Positions 1-8,191 are shown, counted from the stretch's first letter. The stretch is DNA of 12,888 nucleotides from Woeseiaceae bacterium (GCA_013138675.1 WTCH01000189.1:1-12888), one strand, 5' to 3'. Translations and numbers: made by a program. Notes: generated from the sequence alone by a model not told the origin.

Positions 1-28
1 CCGCTAGTCTACAGACATTCAAATTTGC

Positions 29-3000
29 CTAGCGTGGCAGACCAAAAGCAAGCAGTACATTGCCCGGCATCTGGCCAAACATGCCATAGCCTGAATAGAC
101 GAACAATCGCTCGCCGTCGACGACGACACCGCTGAGATCGATCGCGCCGCCATGGCCTGCGATTCCGTTTCTTGTAGTGAACTCGCGGTTTGTTTCGATG
201 ACTCGGAGTACTTCGCCGTTGCCGGCATCGAGCAATCTTAGTTTGCCATCCAGTGCACCCGCATAGACGACGCCGTTGGCGTGCAAGGGTGCTGCTGAAT
301 GGCCGTAGTAGAACGAACAGTCCGGCCAGAGATTGTCGGGCTCGCCATCCTGCATCGCGACAAGACCTACACGTGGTGCCGATGAGGCATCAATATCACA
401 GCCTCGTTCGACCATTTTCGACCAGCGAATCTCGCCATCCGTCAGGTCGAGCGCATGAATACCTGGCTTCGGCACATAACCCTCACGCTGCCGTGGCGGG
501 TCCGCAACCGTTACCCAAATCGTATCGCCGGATGTCGACACACCCCAATGAATGCCGCCGTTCGACGTACCCATGCTAAGGCGTTGTTCCCAGATGACCG
601 CACCACTGCGATCCGGGTCGAGCGCGTAGACGTGTCCCGATTTCTGGCCGGCTACGATAATGTCTTTGCCGTTCGTGTCTCGCGTTAGCGTAATGCCGCC
701 GCCAAAATCGAAATCGGGCCCCGCGTCGTCGGGGCAGTTGGCCCGACCGAGATGGCAGGCCACGTTCCAGATATCGCCCGCCAGCGCCTGAAATACCCAG
801 GCTTCCTCCCCGGTTTCGATGTTCAGCGCAATAACCGAGTCGCTGTTATGTGTCGCCGGCGCCGACATATTCTGCGCGGTGCCTATATAGAGAACACCGC
901 GCTTGGTGTCGATTGCCGGCGTCGTCCAGACTCCGGCGCCCGAAGGCCCCCAGATATCGGTGCCGGCACTGGTCGTCCCAACCTTGCTCGCATGTGGCGT
1001 TGTCTCGTATTTCCAGAAGATGCTGCCGTCGATCGCGTTGATGGCGGCCACGCCACCGTGTGAGCGGCAGCAAGGATAGGTATCAAGGCCCGCAAGTGCC
1101 GTTTCGAATGTCGAAATCGGCACGTACAGCCGATCGTCATGAAATGCCAGCGAACCGCTGATGACCGAGACCGGGAACCAGCGCAATGACGTCTTCCAGC
1201 GCATGCGACCGTTGTTGGCGTTGATGGCGTATACCGTGCCGAGATCATCGGCAAAGAACAGCGTCGGTTTGCCATCACTCGTTGTGTCGAGATTCAGAGA
1301 CGAACGAACCGAGCTGTTCGCGGTAAAACGCCAGTGAATGCAACCCGTCTGCTGATCGAGCGCAAAGACATTGCCATTCGATGTGCCCACGAAAAGTGCC
1401 CCATCGGAGGCAACGGGTTGCGAGCGCATCTCTGTAACGCCCGGAAACGCCAGCGACCACTTCAGCTCAAGGTCATCGACATTCTGCGGCGAAATCGCAA
1501 CGCCAGACTCGATCGAACGCCGATTGCCGCTGCCATAGCCCCAGTTACCTGTTGGCACGGCGCTAACCTCCAGCGGTCCTGCCGAATCGCAAGACTGCTC
1601 CTCGACCCACTCGTCCCGAGCCTCGATATTGGCACTGCTCAGATATTTGGATATTGCGTAGCGTTGCTCGCTTGAGAGGTGCGCCGCCTGCTGCTGCATC
1701 ATGCCGAACTCAAGCGAGCGGGACACGCGTGTGAATGGCATTTTCTTCAGTGTCGCGAGCTCGGGTGCTTTTATGTCCAGCAGCGAATGACAGGTGTCGC
1801 AATGTTGCTCGTACAGTACGGCGCCCTGCGCTTCGATCGGGTCGGCCGGGACACCGGGATCGATGTGAATCAATGTCGGCTGGGCATCTTCAATCATCCA
1901 GCTCGGAAAATGTGAGTTACTCGTATAAACGCTGCCGTCTTCCGCAATTTCGATATCGCGTGTAAACGTACGCCGCCGTGACATCGGGTAGGTCCGCCAG
2001 GTCTCGGACTCGATATGGAATGACATGATCGTGTCCGACTGGTTGCCGTTGACCCAGACGACACCACGGTCGCGATCAACGTTCAGCGCGTAGGGGGTTT
2101 CGCTCATGACCGGCAGGTCGTAGAGCGAGAACTCGGCGGCAACAGGGTCGTACTTCGCGAGCTTGCCATCAGTAAATGCGACGATCCAGATATCGCCGTC
2201 GGCATCGATACGCAGTCGGCGCGGCCCGTTGAACGGTGTCTCGATAACCGTCACTTCTTCTGTTTCAGGATCGATGACGGCAATATCATCGGCGTACAGG
2301 CGCGCAATCCACACTCGACCATCGACCGGCGATACGTCGATGCCGTAGGGCATCGGAAATCCAGTCGTCTCCCAATCGAGGTCCGGCCGGCTGCCAACGT
2401 AACCATGCCCGAGGCGGAACTTGATGACCTTGAGTGCCGCCCACTCCATCATTCCCCGTGCGGGAATATCGTAGTAGGTGAACTCCTCAGTCTGGCGGTC
2501 AAACATCGCGACCTGCGATGACAGCGCCAGCGTAAACCACACTCGGTCCTTGTCATCCGTACGAATCGTGTGCGGATAAAAACCGTCGTCCATCTTGTGA
2601 CGTGTGAACTCGCCGTTGTCCGGGTCGAACTCGACGAGTTCCTGCTGCATCGACGGCGTTAGGAATATGTGGCCGTCGGAGGGCGCAATAGCAAAGGAAT
2701 GCACACCCATATAATTATCCGTTTTCGGGTAAGTTCCCATGCGACTGCCCAGGATGCCGCCGTGCTCTGCATCCTCATCATGCGGAACCTTGAAGACCTC
2801 GTATTCACCGGACTGGGGATCAAGGGCGTAGATCCTGTCCATCAGGTTATCGCCGATATACACCTTGCCGTTCGAGTGCAGCACGAAGTCGTGCATTTGC
2901 GAGAACTCGTCACCGATCGGCCATTCTGTGATCGTTGCCGATGACAGTCCCGGCTCCCACGCTTCGAAAGGAGGTAACTCTGCGTAGCCGTGGCTCAATT

Positions 3001-3625
3001 TTTCGTAGGCGGCAACGAGTCCCGCTGGTGCATCATCAACGAAGTCCTCGCTCGCCATCGCACCGTACATCTGCATGCGATCGATGATGTCGACCCATTG
3101 CTCTTCAGTGCGCGACAAGCGCATGAACACAGACGCCTGCTGATGACAGAATCCGCAGTGCAGCAGAAAGTGCTCACGCGCCAGGGCCGGTTCTTCAGCC
3201 CAGTTGAAATCGAGGTCGGATAACCAGAGGTTTGCCGGCTTGCTCTCGGCGATCAGCTTGTCGTCCACCAACAGCTCGAGCTCCACCTGAAGTGTCGCAT
3301 CGTCGCTGTCCGCCGTAACCCGTACATCGGAATAGCCCTGCTTGCGCACCAGGAATTTCCGCTCACCGGTGACAACGGTCGGATCGAAGTGAACGACGCC
3401 GTCGCTGCCTGTAAACACCGTGAGCTGCGGCACTACAGAATTGACAAGCCCGGGCTTCGGATAGCCGTTGTCTGAGGTATCCACAATGTCGTTGCCGGGG
3501 ATACTCCGTGTAACCATTGCCGTGGCGAGTGCTTCGCCGTCCTGGTCCGTAACAACGAGCGTTGCTGCCAGCAGCGGCGCCGGCAACAGGAAGAGCAGGA
3601 ACGCGACTACGAGTTTCATGTCCAT
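29..3625 (-). CDS. Exported multidomain quinohaemoprotein: Vgb-like propeller + two haem-c motifs + PVADH-type PQQ propeller
   Basis: Predicted 1198-residue periplasmic oxidoreductase; substrate unknown. Residues 1-20 form a signal peptide (Met-Asp-Met-Lys, then a Leu/Val/Phe-rich core) with likely cleavage after LLA. Residues 21-115 look like a carboxypeptidase-regulatory/CNA-B beta-sandwich. CGFCH at 157-161, followed by an EEW...M stretch, resembles the haem-binding domain of quinohaemoprotein amine dehydrogenases. Residues 225-570 carry streptogramin-lyase (Vgb)-like blades (repeated Y/F-D-P...E-F/V...P units). A second haem motif, CDTCH at 609-613, sits in a small cytochrome c (596-665). 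Residues 690-1198 are a PQQ propeller of the polyvinyl-alcohol-dehydrogenase type: NWGYGSGNRRS entry motif, vicinal Cys852-Cys853 in YPCC, GPDFDFG, GQKSG and GGIHWG. Known PVADHs carry one N-terminal cytochrome c and this propeller, so the first ~590 residues are extra. The start at 3625 is chosen for its complete signal peptide; Met3 (3619) is an alternative. Electrons probably pass from PQQ through the haems to a respiratory acceptor (inference). The alcohol-oxidising role is unproven; it could act on another substrate. Confidence 0.88.
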   Translation of the reverse strand: MDMKLVVAFLLFLLPAPLLAATLVVTDQDGEALATAMVTRSIPGNDIVDTSDNGYPKPGLVNSVVPQLTVFTGSDGVVHFDPTVVTGERKFLVRKQGYSDVRVTADSDDATLQVELELLVDDKLIAESKPANLWLSDLDFNWAEEPALAREHFLLHCGFCHQQASVFMRLSRTEEQWVDIIDRMQMYGAMASEDFVDDAPAGLVAAYEKLSHGYAELPPFEAWEPGLSSATITEWPIGDEFSQMHDFVLHSNGKVYIGDNLMDRIYALDPQSGEYEVFKVPHDEDAEHGGILGSRMGTYPKTDNYMGVHSFAIAPSDGHIFLTPSMQQELVEFDPDNGEFTRHKMDDGFYPHTIRTDDKDRVWFTLALSSQVAMFDRQTEEFTYYDIPARGMMEWAALKVIKFRLGHGYVGSRPDLDWETTGFPMPYGIDVSPVDGRVWIARLYADDIAVIDPETEEVTVIETPFNGPRRLRIDADGDIWIVAFTDGKLAKYDPVAAEFSLYDLPVMSETPYALNVDRDRGVVWVNGNQSDTIMSFHIESETWRTYPMSRRRTFTRDIEIAEDGSVYTSNSHFPSWMIEDAQPTLIHIDPGVPADPIEAQGAVLYEQHCDTCHSLLDIKAPELATLKKMPFTRVSRSLEFGMMQQQAAHLSSEQRYAISKYLSSANIEARDEWVEEQSCDSAGPLEVSAVPTGNWGYGSGNRRSIESGVAISPQNVDDLELKWSLAFPGVTEMRSQPVASDGALFVGTSNGNVFALDQQTGCIHWRFTANSSVRSSLNLDTTSDGKPTLFFADDLGTVYAINANNGRMRWKTSLRWFPVSVISGSLAFHDDRLYVPISTFETALAGLDTYPCCRSHGGVAAINAIDGSIFWKYETTPHASKVGTTSAGTDIWGPSGAGVWTTPAIDTKRGVLYIGTAQNMSAPATHNSDSVIALNIETGEEAWVFQALAGDIWNVACHLGRANCPDDAGPDFDFGGGITLTRDTNGKDIIVAGQKSGHVYALDPDRSGAVIWEQRLSMGTSNGGIHWGVSTSGDTIWVTVADPPRQREGYVPKPGIHALDLTDGEIRWSKMVERGCDIDASSAPRVGLVAMQDGEPDNLWPDCSFYYGHSAAPLHANGVVYAGALDGKLRLLDAGNGEVLRVIETNREFTTRNGIAGHGGAIDLSGVVVDGERLFVYSGYGMFGQMPGNVLLAFGLPR

Positions 3626-3693
3626 ATTCTACATCCAAGCACTTGTAACGATTGCCTGAAATTGAGTTTTGGACCATGATCGGCAGGAACATC

Positions 3694-3699
3694 GGGGGA
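3694..3699 (+). promoter_or_regulatory. Ribosome binding site of the DUF2189 gene
   Basis: GGGGGA lies six bases before the ATG at 3706 and is the best Shine-Dalgarno match in the 80-bp gap between the two divergent genes. It supports that start. I found no convincing sigma-70 promoter pair in the same gap for either gene. Confidence 0.6.
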
Positions 3700-3705
3700 T
3701 GAGTC

Positions 3706-4533
3706 ATGACTGACACTGATCAGCAAGAGACCAACAACGACGAAATGCCATTCGTTGCGCCGTGCCGCGAACTGTCCCCGTGGGCGCCGTTTCGCTGGAT
3801 CAAGCTAGGCGTAAAGGACCTGTTGCAGGCGCCGCAACAAAGCCTGATTTACGGGCTGGCCGTAGCGCTCATGATTGCGATTGTGAGCTTGCTCGCCTGG
3901 ATGAAGGGCAGCCAGTGGATCATGTTCGCCATGCTCGGCGGCTTCGTCTTCCTGGCACCGTTGACCTGCATTGGTCTCTACGCGATCAGCGCACAACTCG
4001 AGCGCGGCCAACCGCCGCTCATGGCACGCAGCCTGCGTGCAGCATTCCGGCGCCACCTCGGCAACGAGATGATTTTTGCAATCATCCTGCTCATTATATT
4101 CCTGGTCTGGGCGCGTGCCGCAGTTATCATCACCGTGTTCTTTCCGACTGACGGTGAGCAGACCTGGCGGGACCTGCTGCCCTACCTGGCCTTTGGAAGT
4201 ATGATCGGATCCGTTTTCGCAGCGGTTACGTTTTGCGCCAGCGCCTTCTCGCTCCCGATGATTATGCACCGCAATGTGGACAGTATTACTGCGATTGTTA
4301 CGTCGGTGAATGCCGTGCTCCGCAACAAACGCGCGATGTTCATCTGGCTGACAATTATCGTCGCCAGCCTGTTGCTCGGGCTCGTCACCGCCTTCGTCGG
4401 ACTGATCGTGATCATCCCTGTCATCGGGTATGCGGCTTGGCACGGGTATCTCGAAACGATCGACGCGGAGGAGTTTCCGCGTCACGACGTCGGCATTACC
4501 TCGGTGCCACGGAGCGAATCCAACGCGACGTAG
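3706..4533 (+). CDS. DUF2189 family integral membrane protein
   Basis: 275-residue inner-membrane protein of unknown function. After a polar, acidic N-terminus (1-20) it has five or six hydrophobic segments, at about 47-65, 72-95, 121-146, 160-182 and 210-245 (the last long enough for two passes). Family-typical features are the SPWAPFRWIKLGVKDLLQAP entry segment and the FSLPMIMHRNVDSITAIVTSVNAVLRNK stretch (181-208), which matches the PF09955 signature. It has an obvious Shine-Dalgarno, is divergent from the quinoprotein gene, and is convergent with glk: its last 52 bp, including the stop, lie inside the antisense strand of the glk 3' end. DUF2189 genes often lie near respiratory or cytochrome genes, but nothing here shows a functional link. 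The family call is firm; the role is unknown. Confidence 0.85.
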   Translation: MTDTDQQETNNDEMPFVAPCRELSPWAPFRWIKLGVKDLLQAPQQSLIYGLAVALMIAIVSLLAWMKGSQWIMFAMLGGFVFLAPLTCIGLYAISAQLERGQPPLMARSLRAAFRRHLGNEMIFAIILLIIFLVWARAAVIITVFFPTDGEQTWRDLLPYLAFGSMIGSVFAAVTFCASAFSLPMIMHRNVDSITAIVTSVNAVLRNKRAMFIWLTIIVASLLLGLVTAFVGLIVIIPVIGYAAWHGYLETIDAEEFPRHDVGITSVPRSESNAT

Positions 4534-5441
4534 CTCGCACCCAGCAAACCCGGCTGCGAGTGCGTTATGAGCTCCGTTGGAATGCTTTCCATGTGCTGCC
4601 GGTAGCGGCCCTTGCTTTCGAAACCGGCACGAAATCCGCTTGCCGCAAACAGTTCGGGATACCGCCGCACAATGCCGCCGGCGATAAAGACCCCGTCTTT
4701 CGCACCGAATGCCAGGGCGATGTCGCCGGCATATTGTCCAAGGAGTTCAAAGAACAGCTGGACGGTCTCGCTGGCGTGACTATTCGTCGCCGCAAAGATT
4801 TCCCCGGCAGACAATGCTTGAGATTCTGATCCACGCAACTCGCCGAGTGCCCAAAACAGGTTTTCCAGCCCTGTTCCGGATACCAGTCTCTCTACGGAAA
4901 CTCTGTCAAAGCGACGCCGCAAGACCTTGAGCACCTCGCGCTGGCGTTCGGTTTCCGGAGCAAAACCGTTGTGGCTCGCCTCCGAGACGATTGGCACTAG
5001 CGTATTGCCGTGTTTCTTGAGTCCAGCCGTTCCCAATCCGGTCCCTGGACCAACGATGGCCACAGTGAATTGCTCGCGCTCTATCAGACCGGGCAATGCC
5101 GACAAGAACGGCACGGAATATGCGATCGCTTCAAAGTCGTTAATAAGGCGAACCGTGGCGCCAGGGAAGTTCCCTCGTAGTTCTTTGACAGAGATACGCC
5201 AGGGATTATTTGTGAACTGGACGACATCATTGATGACCGGGCCGGCCGCCGCCAGGCAAATCCCATCCGGTTGAGGGGCACCGACTTTGTCGAGGTATTC
5301 GGCGATAGCTGCATCCGCCGACGCAAAATCAGCGCACTGCAGCGTCTCCTCGTGCGAGAACCCGGGAGCGCTTTGGTCGGCGAGCGCAAAACGCGCATTC
5401 GTGCCGCCGATATCACCGATTAGCATGGTTCGCTCAGCCAT
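4482..5441 (-). CDS. glk: Glucokinase (Glk)
   Basis: 319-residue cytoplasmic ATP:glucose 6-phosphotransferase, making glucose-6-phosphate from imported or released glucose. It belongs to the PF02685 glucokinase type (E. coli Glk-like, about 320 residues) rather than the ROK type, since no ROK zinc-binding cysteine cluster is seen. Visible motifs: phosphate-1 loop GDIGGTNARFAL (9-20), sugar-contacting FTNNPWRIS (76-84), the catalytic Asp in LINDFEAIAY (Asp102), the GPGTGLGTAGL loop (131-141), Glu154/His157 in SEASHNGF for glucose hydroxyls, and the adenosine-side FIAGGIVRRYP. All key residues are intact. The start at 5441 is supported by an AGGAAG site just upstream. The gene is divergent from the LacI regulator, so joint control by sugar is likely (inference). 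Its 3' end overlaps the DUF2189 gene by 52 bp tail to tail. Confidence 0.95.
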   Translation of the reverse strand: MAERTMLIGDIGGTNARFALADQSAPGFSHEETLQCADFASADAAIAEYLDKVGAPQPDGICLAAAGPVINDVVQFTNNPWRISVKELRGNFPGATVRLINDFEAIAYSVPFLSALPGLIEREQFTVAIVGPGTGLGTAGLKKHGNTLVPIVSEASHNGFAPETERQREVLKVLRRRFDRVSVERLVSGTGLENLFWALGELRGSESQALSAGEIFAATNSHASETVQLFFELLGQYAGDIALAFGAKDGVFIAGGIVRRYPELFAASGFRAGFESKGRYRQHMESIPTELITHSQPGLLGASYVALDSLRGTEVMPTS

Positions 5442-5445
5442 CCAT

Positions 5446-5451
5446 CTTCCT
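5446..5451 (-). promoter_or_regulatory. Ribosome binding site of glk
   Basis: Read on the minus strand this is AGGAAG, ending four bases before the glk ATG (core AGGA about six bases away). It is a clear Shine-Dalgarno that fixes the glk start, in contrast to lacI on the other side of the same intergenic region, which has none. Confidence 0.6.
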
Positions 5452-5578
5452 GTCGTCTATGCAGTCCGGCTATGCTCTCACAAGGCTGGGCCGACCGCAT
5501 CCTGTTGTATTTGTTACACATAGATACTTGCCAAACCTTCCGTGTGGGCTGGATTGTGGTAAAACTCAGGCCTTGACT

Positions 5579-5588
5579 GGCGATCGCC
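5579..5588. promoter_or_regulatory. Perfect 10-bp palindrome before lacI; possible operator
   Basis: GGCGATCGCC is a perfect inverted repeat, 15 bp before the lacI start and between TTGACT (5573-5578) and TACAAT (5592-5597). A palindrome here could be a self-regulation site. However, LacI-family operators usually centre on CG, not AT, and GCGATCGC palindromes also occur by chance in GC-rich DNA. The call is tentative. Confidence 0.25.
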
Positions 5589-5603
5589 TACTACAATTAG
5601 TAC

Positions 5604-6635
5604 ATGAAGGTCGAAAACCCGACATCGCGTGACATAGCCGACCTCGCCGGCGTTTCCCAGGCGACGGTATCGCGTGCCCTGCGTAACAGCCCGCTAGTGC
5701 GCCAGGAAACGCGCGAACGCATTCAGGAGATCGCCCGCGAACTCAACTACTTTGTGAATCGCAATGCGGCAGGACTGCGCACCCATCAGAGCAATACGAT
5801 CGCGCTGCTGCTGTTCGATGAAACCGAAGGGGCGGACGCGCAGATCAATCCGTTTTTCCTGTCGATGATCGGTTACATCACACGATCGGCGGCAAGCATG
5901 GGCTACGACGTACTCGTGTCGTTGCAGCAACTGACCGATGACTGGCATGTCGAATACCAGGCCAGTCATCGCGCCGACGGTATCATCCTGCTCGGCTACG
6001 GTGACTACGTCAGTTATCGGGAGAAACTCGACGCGCTGGCAGCGGCGAATACCCGCTTCATTATTTATGGTGCGGACACGGCTGACCAACCCGGCCTGTC
6101 ACTGGGCTGCGATAACGAAAAAGGCGGCCTGCTTGCGACAAATCATCTGATTAGCCTGGGTCGCAAGCGAATCGTCATCCTTGGCGACACGTCGCTGCGC
6201 CACCCGGAATTTGCGTCACGCCATGACGGTTATATCAGTGCGATGCGCAAAGCCAACCTCCCTATGGACGCAGCGCTCAAGATTCACGCTGATAACACGG
6301 AAGAGGACAGCTACCGGGCCGTGCAGGAATTGCTCAACCGCGACGCGTCCTTCGACGGCCTGTTCGCCGTGACCGATGTACTGGCGATTGGCGCAATGCG
6401 AGCGATTGTGGATGCGGGGCGCCGAGTCCCTTGGGACGTCAGCGTGGTCGGGTTCGACGACCTGCCACTCGCGGCGTCAGTTAATCCACCATTGACGACC
6501 GTGCAGCAAAATATCCGGGAAGCCGGTGAAGGCATGGTCAAGTCCATCGTCCGCCTGATCGAAGGAGAGCCAGTCGAGTCGGTGAAATTGCAGCCGAAGC
6601 TGATCGTGCGCCGGTCCTGCGGGGCTAAGACGTAG
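5604..6635 (+). CDS. LacI/GalR-family transcriptional regulator, probable maltodextrin-locus repressor
   Basis: 343 residues, the usual LacI-family length. The N-terminal helix-turn-helix spans about 7-28 (TSRDIADLAGVSQATVSRAL). The hinge helix is at 49-60 with Leu58 at the minor-groove position (RNAAGLRT). A periplasmic-binding-protein-like effector domain follows from about 63 to the end, with the family signatures SRHDGYISAM (205-214) and VVGFDDLPLA (281-290) and the C-terminal NPPLTTVQQNIREAGEGMV. It likely binds a sugar, such as maltose or glucose, and controls glk, the MFS permease and the GH31-GH13-esterase gene; this is inferred from context and from the LacI-type palindrome at 8192-8205. 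The ATG at 5604 is required to keep the HTH, yet no Shine-Dalgarno precedes it. The 3' end overlaps the permease gene by 11 bp, convergently. Confidence 0.92.
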   Translation: MKVENPTSRDIADLAGVSQATVSRALRNSPLVRQETRERIQEIARELNYFVNRNAAGLRTHQSNTIALLLFDETEGADAQINPFFLSMIGYITRSAASMGYDVLVSLQQLTDDWHVEYQASHRADGIILLGYGDYVSYREKLDALAAANTRFIIYGADTADQPGLSLGCDNEKGGLLATNHLISLGRKRIVILGDTSLRHPEFASRHDGYISAMRKANLPMDAALKIHADNTEEDSYRAVQELLNRDASFDGLFAVTDVLAIGAMRAIVDAGRRVPWDVSVVGFDDLPLAASVNPPLTTVQQNIREAGEGMVKSIVRLIEGEPVESVKLQPKLIVRRSCGAKT

Positions 6636-8130
6636 GTTCGGCATCCTTGTCAACGAGCAACGTGGACACACCGGCGACGATCATCAGGACGCCGCCAATC
6701 ACGAGTCCGTAGATACTCTTCATGTCGAAGAATTCCCGTAACACCAGGCCGAGCACACTCGCTGCCACGAGCTGCGGTATCACAATGAAGAAATTGAAGA
6801 TGCCCATGTAGATGCCCATTTTGTTCGACGGCAGGTTGCTGGACAGCAACGCGTAAGGCAACGACAAAATTGATGCCCACGCGATGCCGACGCCAATCAT
6901 CGAGACAGCCAGTAAGGCAGGGTCGCGAATAAACACGAAACTGATAAGCCCCACACCACCGATGCACAGGTTGATCAGGTGACTGATACGACAGCCGAGT
7001 CGCTTTACAACAACAGGAATCGCGATTGCGGCTAGCGCCGCGATGCCGAACTTGGCGCCGAACAGTACGCCGACCCAGTTCGCGCCTTCATTGTAGAGAG
7101 CAGAAGAAGGATCGGTCGTCCCATAGTGGTGGCTCGTAACGCCGGGTGTGCCATAAATCCACATGGCAAACATTGCGAACCAGGAGAAGAACTGCACAAC
7201 CGCGAGTTGCCGCATCACTTTCGGCATATGAAAGAGATCGTGCATGACGTGGTAGAGGCCGTTGTCGGTCTGCCCTTTATTTTGCAGTACGCTCGTTACG
7301 ACCTGCAGGATACCGAACGCAACAAAACCGCCCGCAAGCACATACAATTGCTTGTCGAGACCAGCGGCAACGATCCAGTACCACATCACCATGCCAATCG
7401 CTGTCCAGGACAGACCACCATTCCGATATTTGTTCGCGGCTCGCAACTCGGTGTCTTCGGCGACATGCGCCGCCGGACGCGCCGCATCGAATTCCGCGAG
7501 TTCTTTCGGCGAGTATTCGCGCGTGCGAAATACTGTCCACGAAACAGCCAGCAGGAAAGCAGCGCCGCCCATATAGAACGACCATTTAACGGAATCGGGC
7601 ACGACGCCGGGCGCGGCCGTGTTACTGATGTCGAACCAGTTCGTCATCATCCAGGGGAGCGCTGATGCAACAACACCGCCGATGCCGATGAAGAACGTCT
7701 GCATCGCAAAACCACCGGTTCGTTGCTTCTCGGGCAGCATGTCACCGACGAAGGCACGAAACGGTTCCATCGAAATGTTGATGCTCGCATCCATGATCCA
7801 GAGCATTCCCGCCGCGACCCAAAGCACAGGTGAATTTGGCATCACGAATATCGCCAGCGATGCGAGTATTGCGCCAACGAGGAAGAACGGGCGGCGACGA
7901 CCCAGGCGATTCCAGGTGCGGTCCGACATGTAGCCGATAATCGGCTGTACGATCAGGCCCGTCAGCGGTGCGGCGATCCAGAGAATCGGAATATCATCGA
8001 TGTCGGCCCCAAGCGTCTGGAAGATGCGGCTGACATTGGCATTTTGCAGCGCGAAGCCGAACTGGATGCCCAGAAAGCCGAAGCACATGTTCCAGATCTG
8101 CCAGAAATTGAGTTGGGGTTTTTGCTTCAT
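6625..8130 (-). CDS. MFS sugar permease (SLC45/GPH-like), probable maltose/maltodextrin or glucose importer
   Basis: 501-residue inner-membrane transporter with about 12 hydrophobic segments, separated by a charged central loop near residues 205-240 (TREYSPKELAEFDAARPAAHVAED). The loop between TM2 and TM3 carries GYMSDRTWNRLGRRRPF (66-82), the variant MFS motif shared by SLC45 proteins, plant sucrose transporters and proteobacterial maltose permeases (MalT/MalY type). The N-terminus (LNFWQIWNMCFGFLGIQFGFALQNANVSRIFQTLG) is also typical of this group. By position between a LacI regulator and an alpha-glucan-degrading enzyme, it probably imports maltose, short maltodextrins or glucose by proton symport. 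The exact substrate is not readable from sequence, so no symbol is given. The start at 8130 begins with Met-Lys-Gln-Lys and is preceded by a weak AAGAA-type ribosome site. Confidence 0.9.
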   Translation of the reverse strand: MKQKPQLNFWQIWNMCFGFLGIQFGFALQNANVSRIFQTLGADIDDIPILWIAAPLTGLIVQPIIGYMSDRTWNRLGRRRPFFLVGAILASLAIFVMPNSPVLWVAAGMLWIMDASINISMEPFRAFVGDMLPEKQRTGGFAMQTFFIGIGGVVASALPWMMTNWFDISNTAAPGVVPDSVKWSFYMGGAAFLLAVSWTVFRTREYSPKELAEFDAARPAAHVAEDTELRAANKYRNGGLSWTAIGMVMWYWIVAAGLDKQLYVLAGGFVAFGILQVVTSVLQNKGQTDNGLYHVMHDLFHMPKVMRQLAVVQFFSWFAMFAMWIYGTPGVTSHHYGTTDPSSALYNEGANWVGVLFGAKFGIAALAAIAIPVVVKRLGCRISHLINLCIGGVGLISFVFIRDPALLAVSMIGVGIAWASILSLPYALLSSNLPSNKMGIYMGIFNFFIVIPQLVAASVLGLVLREFFDMKSIYGLVIGGVLMIVAGVSTLLVDKDAEPTS

Positions 8131-8157
8131 TTCTTGTTCTTGTTGGGCAATCCGATC

Positions 8158-8166
8158 ATTGTAGCA
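8158..8166 (-). promoter_or_regulatory. Extended -10 promoter candidate of the MFS permease gene
   Basis: On the minus strand this reads TGCTACAAT: TGn plus TACAAT, a five-of-six match to TATAAT and a textbook extended -10. It lies about 28 bp upstream of the permease ATG, giving a leader of roughly 20 nt. The -35 region is poor, since TTGAGA sits only 13 bp away, which is too close, but extended -10 promoters can do without one. The LacI-type palindrome lies upstream, at about -41 to -54 on this numbering. Confidence 0.45.
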
Positions 8167-8191
8167 AGCAGCCCACTCTCAAAGGCCCGCC

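Noticed and set aside
3643..3655. TTGTAACGATTGC as another LacI operator
   Set aside because: It resembles the pattern only if one central base is dropped; the half-site spacing is wrong.
3805..4485. 226-codon minus-strand frame opposite the DUF2189 gene
   Set aside because: Its translation is highly polar and low in complexity, the mirror image of membrane codons. The plus-strand frame has membrane segments, a ribosome site and a family match.
4534..4560. Hairpin CTCGCA...TGCGAG just after the DUF2189 stop, as a terminator
   Set aside because: The stem is only six base pairs with a 15-nt loop, no T-run follows, and the sequence is also glk coding.
5573..5597. TTGACT/TACAAT as a standard sigma-70 promoter for lacI
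   Set aside because: The spacer is 13 bp, well short of the 16-18 bp needed, so the pair cannot work as a normal -35/-10.
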